Assembly (NCBI RefSeq): GCF_003473485.1
Contig: NC_053049.1
Span: 13,020,001 to 13,084,000, forward strand
Origin: Medicago truncatula
Lineage: Eukaryota; Streptophyta; Magnoliopsida; Fabales; Fabaceae
DNA: 64,000 bases
Direction: 5' to 3'
A model generated the notes under the pieces. That model was not told where the DNA came from. It saw only the letters and a program-made list of their open reading frames with translations, and did not search any database. Positions 59,080-64,000 of the stretch are shown here, piece by piece. The position numbers and the translations under genes are program-made. Each line of letters opens with the position of its first letter. Positions within the stretch are counted from its first letter, which is position 1.

Positions 59080-59545
59080 TTAGTATTTTATCAAATAAGG
59101 TAGGAATATGATAAAAATTTGAGGAAAAATCATGTCTAGAGCTGCCTTTGATAAAGTATAGGTCGGTCTATTAGGTTTCCCCTTAGAGAATTCAGCTATG
59201 GAGTTGTGGAAATTATGAAATAAAGTACGACATAACTGAATGATACAATCGAATTCCGATTTATTTGTTTTGAGGATTGTGAAATGAGTCAGCGACAAGC
59301 TCAGCATCAAGCTCAAAGACCACATCCTCAAGCCCCATTTCAATGATTCATTGCATAGACCACACCCTCACACAAATGCTTATACCTACCAAGTCACGAT
59401 TATGAGAGAAAGGTGCATCAACATTGCATTTCAGGAATTTAGCATTGGGAGGGAGCAACGTTTTAATATGGCTTTGGGGCTGCTGTTGCTCAATCTCCCC
59501 TTCCATTGTCGTAGCATATTTGCCACTTGTGTATAATATTTCCAT
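59080..59545 (-). mobile_element. LINE relic: RNase H-like domain
   Basis: Minus strand: PPNAKFLKCNVDAPFSHN, LVGISICVRVW, then in another frame LKTNKSEFDCIIQLCRTLFH and AEFSKGKPNRPTYTLSKAAL. The middle with the Glu motif is deleted or shifted. Confidence 0.7.
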
Positions 59546-60750
59546 TCCACAGGGGCTGGTTTCGGCTATCTCATTTGCTCCACAGGAGCATACACCAGTA
59601 TGCTTGTCTTGCTGACTCGAGACACTGCAACATTAGAAAAAACCTGCACATATAGGATGCGGTAATCATCATATGACAAATATTTTCACTGTGTTGGACA
59701 GAGAAGGCTTGAAGAAGGGAAGTTTACTCGGAGCAATAATCGTTTCATCTGCGTAGGAAGGCATTTGCGGGCTAATCTCCAAGATATGTTTGTTGAATTG
59801 TGAAGTAACTTTTGTCATACGGTCTGCTTTACTCAATTTTTATAAGCAAACTTTAAATACTTCAAACAAAGTGAGCCATCACACTTCCAACCCTTAAAAA
59901 CATGATACTCGAATGCTTTATGTGATTTGCGGGCATAAACTTTTGTTCTATAATACTCTCAAATAGGCAATATAAATGCAGAAATTGGAAAGGTAAATAA
60001 GGTATGTATCAATGTTCTATAGCTAGGAAACTCTTTAGATCTCGTAAATTTGTATCTTAGAATAATCTGCTTAAGTTATCTTTGGACAATCCAATTTATG
60101 TACTGAGATTTTCTTAAGCTTAATAGGGAACCAAGGGTGAGGCTTGCTCCACTTATCCACCAGTAGAGTTCTGTAGTAGCAAAACTGTATAATATTTTAG
60201 CAAAGATATGAGGTGAGCTTTTAATTAAATTTGTTTTGCTTAATTAGAATTAGAAGTGAATGTGATCTTTGAAATCACATATTGTTATGGGAAATTCAAA
60301 GATTTTCTAATGTGATAAACTTTTGTCTTTGTTTGATGAAATGTGAATTTTGTTCTTTACCTCTTATGATATTATTAATGATTTTGAATCAAATTTATAA
60401 TAAAGACTATTACTCAATGCATTTGTCCAAATTGCATAATAATATGCAAGATGTAACTTGAATTTGTATGATTTTGATTCATGCAAGAGAAATTAGAAGA
60501 AATAAAAAATTATATTTAACTTTGCTATGTCTGCATATGTTTCCTCATCAAAGCATAAGAAATTGGCTTAACTTGACTTAGAACACAATGAATGATGTTA
60601 CCAGAAATTGTGAATGTTTTTAATCTTGTACTTGTAATTTGGATTAACTGATTCTGCTAGTACCTTACTGTTATTTTGGATAAATCTTCCAGAATATCTG
60701 TAGCTATAGACAATCCTCATTAGTTCCTCTTTTTTACAATTATTCCATGC
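59546..60750. other. Spacer
   Basis: AT-rich; no gene or clear repeat recognised. Confidence 0.5.
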
Positions 60751-61029
60751 CCCTTAACTTTATTTTAGGTAACAATTTGGTCTTTTATCTTTTTTTCATT
60801 TAAATTTTTTCCTTTTGGTCTATTTTCATATGGATTTTCAAGCTTCAAATCTAATATTCTTATGCAAACATAGATGGAGACCACATATTTAAAGATTGAA
60901 AGACCATAAGAAAATAAAACCATGAATTTGAAGTTTGAAAATTCATATGAAAATGGACCAAAAGAAAAAAATTTAAATGAAAAAAAAAGATAAAAGACCA
61001 AATAGTTACCTAAAATTAAGTTAAAGGAG
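60751..61029. repeat. Long inverted repeat (MITE-like palindrome), arms about 115 bp
   Basis: The left arm, with TTTATTTTAGGTAACAATTT, GGTCTTTTATCTTTTTTTCA and ATTTTCATATGGATTTTCAA, is repeated inverted on the right (GATAAAAGACCAAATAGTTA). Arms are nearly continuous with a short loop around 60870-60890. Transcription from either side would give a hairpin RNA. Confidence 0.85.
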
Positions 61030-62106
61030 CTAAAAATGTAAATTTGCCAAAAAATGATGATTATACTTTGTTAGTGTGTGTTTCTTTCAAGTTTACTAAA
61101 TTTATTTTAGGTGTGTTTGTTTCAAGTTTACCAAATTTATTTCTACGAATAACAATCCTTGTAATACAATGATGTGAATTTTATTTCAAATTATTTAAAA
61201 AAAAAAGATGTTTGATTAACATTATAATATTCTTAGGAACTTAAAAAATAGAGATTATAATAGGTAGTTACATGTGAATTTATTTTCATTTTCATGGGAA
61301 CTTTATTCCCACTATTTTCTTTGCGTAAATTTTCTATTTCCATGAATATTTTATACACAGAAATAAAATTTAATAATCTTGTAACAAAGCATGTATATTT
61401 CTTCATTTTATTTTCAATAACCTACAAATATAACTTGAAACAAATGCTATATTTGTCTTTGTTAAACTTTTTCTTTTAAACAATGATTTTTTATACTTTT
61501 CTCCTTCTTACTGTCCATATTCTTCGACAAGGGTTTGCAAACCACTAGAAATGTATTTTTCATTTCATCACAATTTTTTTCTCAATATATTTGATTAAGT
61601 ATAATATTAAGTACAATTTTTTTCTCGACAAGGATGCATCACTGTATTGGAAAGTTGTAAGCATATTTTGTTCAACAAACTATAAGTTGTGCTTCCATAT
61701 TGCTCTTTTCTTTTCAAATAAAATAAAGATTTCGATAGTTCCTTTATCATATTGTTCAAAAAAGAACAATATTTGCTAAAGGAAAATGCCCTTTAACACG
61801 AACAATTTGACAACGAAAAACAAGAATAACACTAGCCTTGCCATTTTTTCCGCCAAAAATGTTTTTGATTTTTTTTTTTTTGTTAATATTAAAATGATGT
61901 TTATTGTAGTTATAATGTGCAGGTTTCGTGAATTCCACTTCGTGTTAAGTAGCACTGCTCTTTGCTAAATGTGATGTATATTTTATTGCTCATAAATAAA
62001 TTGAACAATAGTTCTTGTATCCTTTTTCATTCTTTGTTGTTGTTGTTGTTGAGGTCCCAAGAAAACGTTTTGGAATAGACTGCTAGGATGGAACCATAGA
62101 AGCATA
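61030..62106. other. Spacer; from about 61625 the second F-box duplicated unit
   Basis: No gene. The shared block starts at CAAGGATGCATCACTGTATT. Compared with the first unit, about 200 bp (61790-61975) is extra sequence within a duplicated TTTGCTAAATGTGATG-like context, suggesting an insertion. Confidence 0.5.
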
Positions 62107-62292
62107 TCAGTAGGGTATTTCAAAATAAATATTAGGGCTAGTCGATAAAGTGGCCTGATTTGATAAAGCATGAACTACCTTGTTTGTTTGTCTCCGATTA
62201 AACCGTACCCAAGAGTTTGTAAAGTGAGCTATGATAACATAACCAAATTTCGTAACATAAAGCCGTCTGAAAAGCATGAGTAGATTGTTCAT
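62107..62292 (-). mobile_element. RNase H-like relic upstream of F-box copy 2
   Basis: Encodes YVTKFGYVIIAHFTNSWVRF, NRRQTNKVVHALSNQATLS and PNIYFEIPY: the duplicate of 56721-57014, with a deletion of about 10 residues. It still has the VVHAL motif that the other copy lost. Confidence 0.7.
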
Positions 62293-62535
62293 ATTTCAGG
62301 AGAGAATCATGGGAAAAATTAAAATATGAAAAATAGGCTTTAATGGAGTAGATGTTGACTTTGTACCAGAATAAAAGCAATTAATTGGTAATAAAAGCTG
62401 ATTCATTTTGTCAGAGAAAATATACCAAAAATGAAAAATATTAAAAATATATTCAACAGTTTGCAATTTTGACTCAACCCAACAAGCAGAGCAATATATC
62501 TCACTTCAGTGCTTTTCTCTGTTGCATCTCAATCC

Positions 62536-63786
62536 ATGGCTTCTGCAACTTATAAAACCGAGGTTAGTACTCCCTCGCATATACACGATGACGTTGCTTT
62601 CTCTATACTCTCCAAATTGCCTCTTAAATCTCTCACACGACTCACCTGTGCTAAGAAATAATGGTCTCTTTTATTTCAAAACCCTCATTTCATGAACTTG
62701 TTCCGCACTAATTTCATATCCAAACATAATGAGGAAGAAGACAACACGAATCTTATCCTAAATTACGACACTCTTTGCACATTTTCCGATGAGAGTTTTG
62801 AGAATAGAGTCAGATTAGAGTTGCCACATCCTCTTCATTTTCAACGAGAGGGTTGTCCATTTGTTCGTTGTTGGTGTTCAGCTAGTGTTAATGGCATTCT
62901 TTGTCTCTCTCAAGGTTTTCTTGACCCCATGACCATTGTATTGTGGAATCCAGCCACCGGGGAATTTAAGATTGTTCCTTGTAGCCATATCGACCATATA
63001 AATACATTGAGTTTAATACTCAACCTTATTCATTTGGTTATGATCGTGTTAAGGATGACCATAAGATTATTCGAATTATTAGTTTTCACATTTTTTGAAG
63101 GTGCATGGATAATTTTGCCAGAGATGAATAGCCCTTTCTGGGAGATGGACTTGGAATTTGATGATAATGATGATTTTTGGGAGGGTGTGCCAATATATAT
63201 GTATGACCCTAATTATTGGGAGATATACAGCCTCAGAAGTAACTCTTGGAGGAAACTCAACGGTGATGTAATGCCTTCTTCTTGGGAGGAGCGTTGTCAA
63301 GTGAACTTGAATGAATTTTGTCATTGGTTGGGCCTAGATAATGATATGGGGTCGTTTGACTTTATCAATGAGATATTTTTTGTAACAAACTTACCTTCGT
63401 TTGACTTTAGCAAAGACACATCCTTAACCCTCTATGATTTCAATCGGAGGAAGTTGGAGACAAAATTGGTGGTATTAAATGGGTATGTTGCTTTCATTTG
63501 TACTGTCCTCAAGACTGCTTATTTTCACATATCGATTTTGGGTGAAATTGGTGTTGAGGAATCGTGGACTAAACTCTTTGTTGTTGGACCTTTACCTGAC
63601 ATTATCCGCCCTATCGCGGTAGGAATTAAGAGTATTCTTTTCTACATAAAAGAAGATACAAAGTTAGCATGTTTTGATTTAAGTACCCAAAGGATTGAGG
63701 AAGTTTGTGTTAATGGAGAGCCACGAAGGTTGCAAATTATAAGTTACAAGGAAAACCTTCTTTCTTTTGGAGGAATGAATGTTTAA
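62536..63786 (+). pseudogene. F-box/FBA_1 gene copy 2, disrupted
   Basis: Tandem paralogue of 57404-58672. The start MASATYKTEVSTPSHIHDDV is at 62536 and the F-box reads on to CAKK, where codon 42 is TAA (62659-62661) in place of the Pro codon of copy 1. After the stop the frame is open to 63786. Around 62988 two bases are inserted, and near 63090 two are missing, so about 34 codons are read in another frame before the original frame returns. A protein could start at the Met at 62692 and would be about 364 residues of FBA domain without an F-box. The remaining sequence is very close to copy 1, so the disruption is recent. Pseudogene is the simplest call; a truncated FBA protein is the alternative. 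Confidence 0.85.
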
Positions 63787-63886
63787 TTTTTTATGTAGTT
63801 CAATAAGTTTTTAATCAAGAGATTGATGAACATTGTTATTAGATTTATGATTTTGACGAAGAGGAATGTTATTAAGTTATGGGAAA

Positions 63887-63950
63887 TGCTAACCGGTGCC
63901 CCTGGAGCACTGGTTAAGGATATGAAAAAGGAAATTATATAGTAGTTAAT
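63887..63950. mobile_element. One end of a GTTAACCGGTGCCC-type MITE
   Basis: AAATGCTAACCGGTGCCCCT and GAGCACTGGTTAAGGATATG match the left end of 44729-44892. The sequence then rejoins the flank shared with F-box copy 1 (ATAATATCAAGTATTGGAGA), and no second end is present. Confidence 0.6.
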
Positions 63951-64000
63951 GCATTGAATAATATCAAGTATTGGAGAAATAAACACATTTGTAATTTTTC

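Overview
The window is plant nuclear DNA. The genes are split by GT-AG introns, the spacers are AT-rich, and the DNA is full of MITEs, LINE relics and a SINE. Gene content (a TIR-NBS-LRR, a CCCH/WD40 protein, URM1, GET3, NETWORKED-like coiled-coil proteins, a UGT73-type glycosyltransferase and F-box/FBA proteins) together with typical legume MITE families suggests a papilionoid legume close to Medicago. The species call is inference.

Layout. 1-3.9 kb: the 3' four fifths of a TIR-NBS-LRR resistance gene; its TIR exon lies mostly before the window. 5-8.6 kb: RNase H relics and MITEs. 8.8-13.4 kb: an 11-exon CCCH zinc-finger/WD40 gene with a large internal duplication. 16.2-18.7 kb (minus): URM1 in four small coding exons, with introns full of transposon debris. 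19-20.5 kb: LINE relics. 21.0-25.8 kb: GET3, seven exons, with a tandem repeat array in intron 1. 26.3-28.3 kb: MITEs.

28.3-43.1 kb: a tandemly duplicated block with two small membrane LysM genes (minus) and two NETWORKED-like coiled-coil genes (plus), interrupted by LINE, SINE and MITE insertions. 44-51.6 kb: mostly gene-free, with MITEs and short tandem repeats. 51.7-53.2 kb: an intronless UDP-glycosyltransferase. 54.0-57.0 kb: more RNase H/LINE remnants, including one uninterrupted RNase H ORF. 57.4-58.7 and 62.5-63.8 kb: a tandem pair of F-box genes, the second disrupted.

The genes do not form a pathway. GET3 (tail-anchored protein targeting) and URM1 (tRNA thiolation, protein urmylation) are housekeeping; the TNL, UGT and F-box genes are typical fast-evolving accessory families. 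I found no convincing new multi-gene system. The most unusual items are the chimeric CCCH/WD40 gene with a coding minisatellite, the NETWORKED-like pair that lacks the actin-binding domain, the UGT with a Trp-to-Ser change in its sugar-donor motif, and the F-box copy with compensating frameshifts. Exon boundaries were placed by hand from splice consensus, reading phase and homology.
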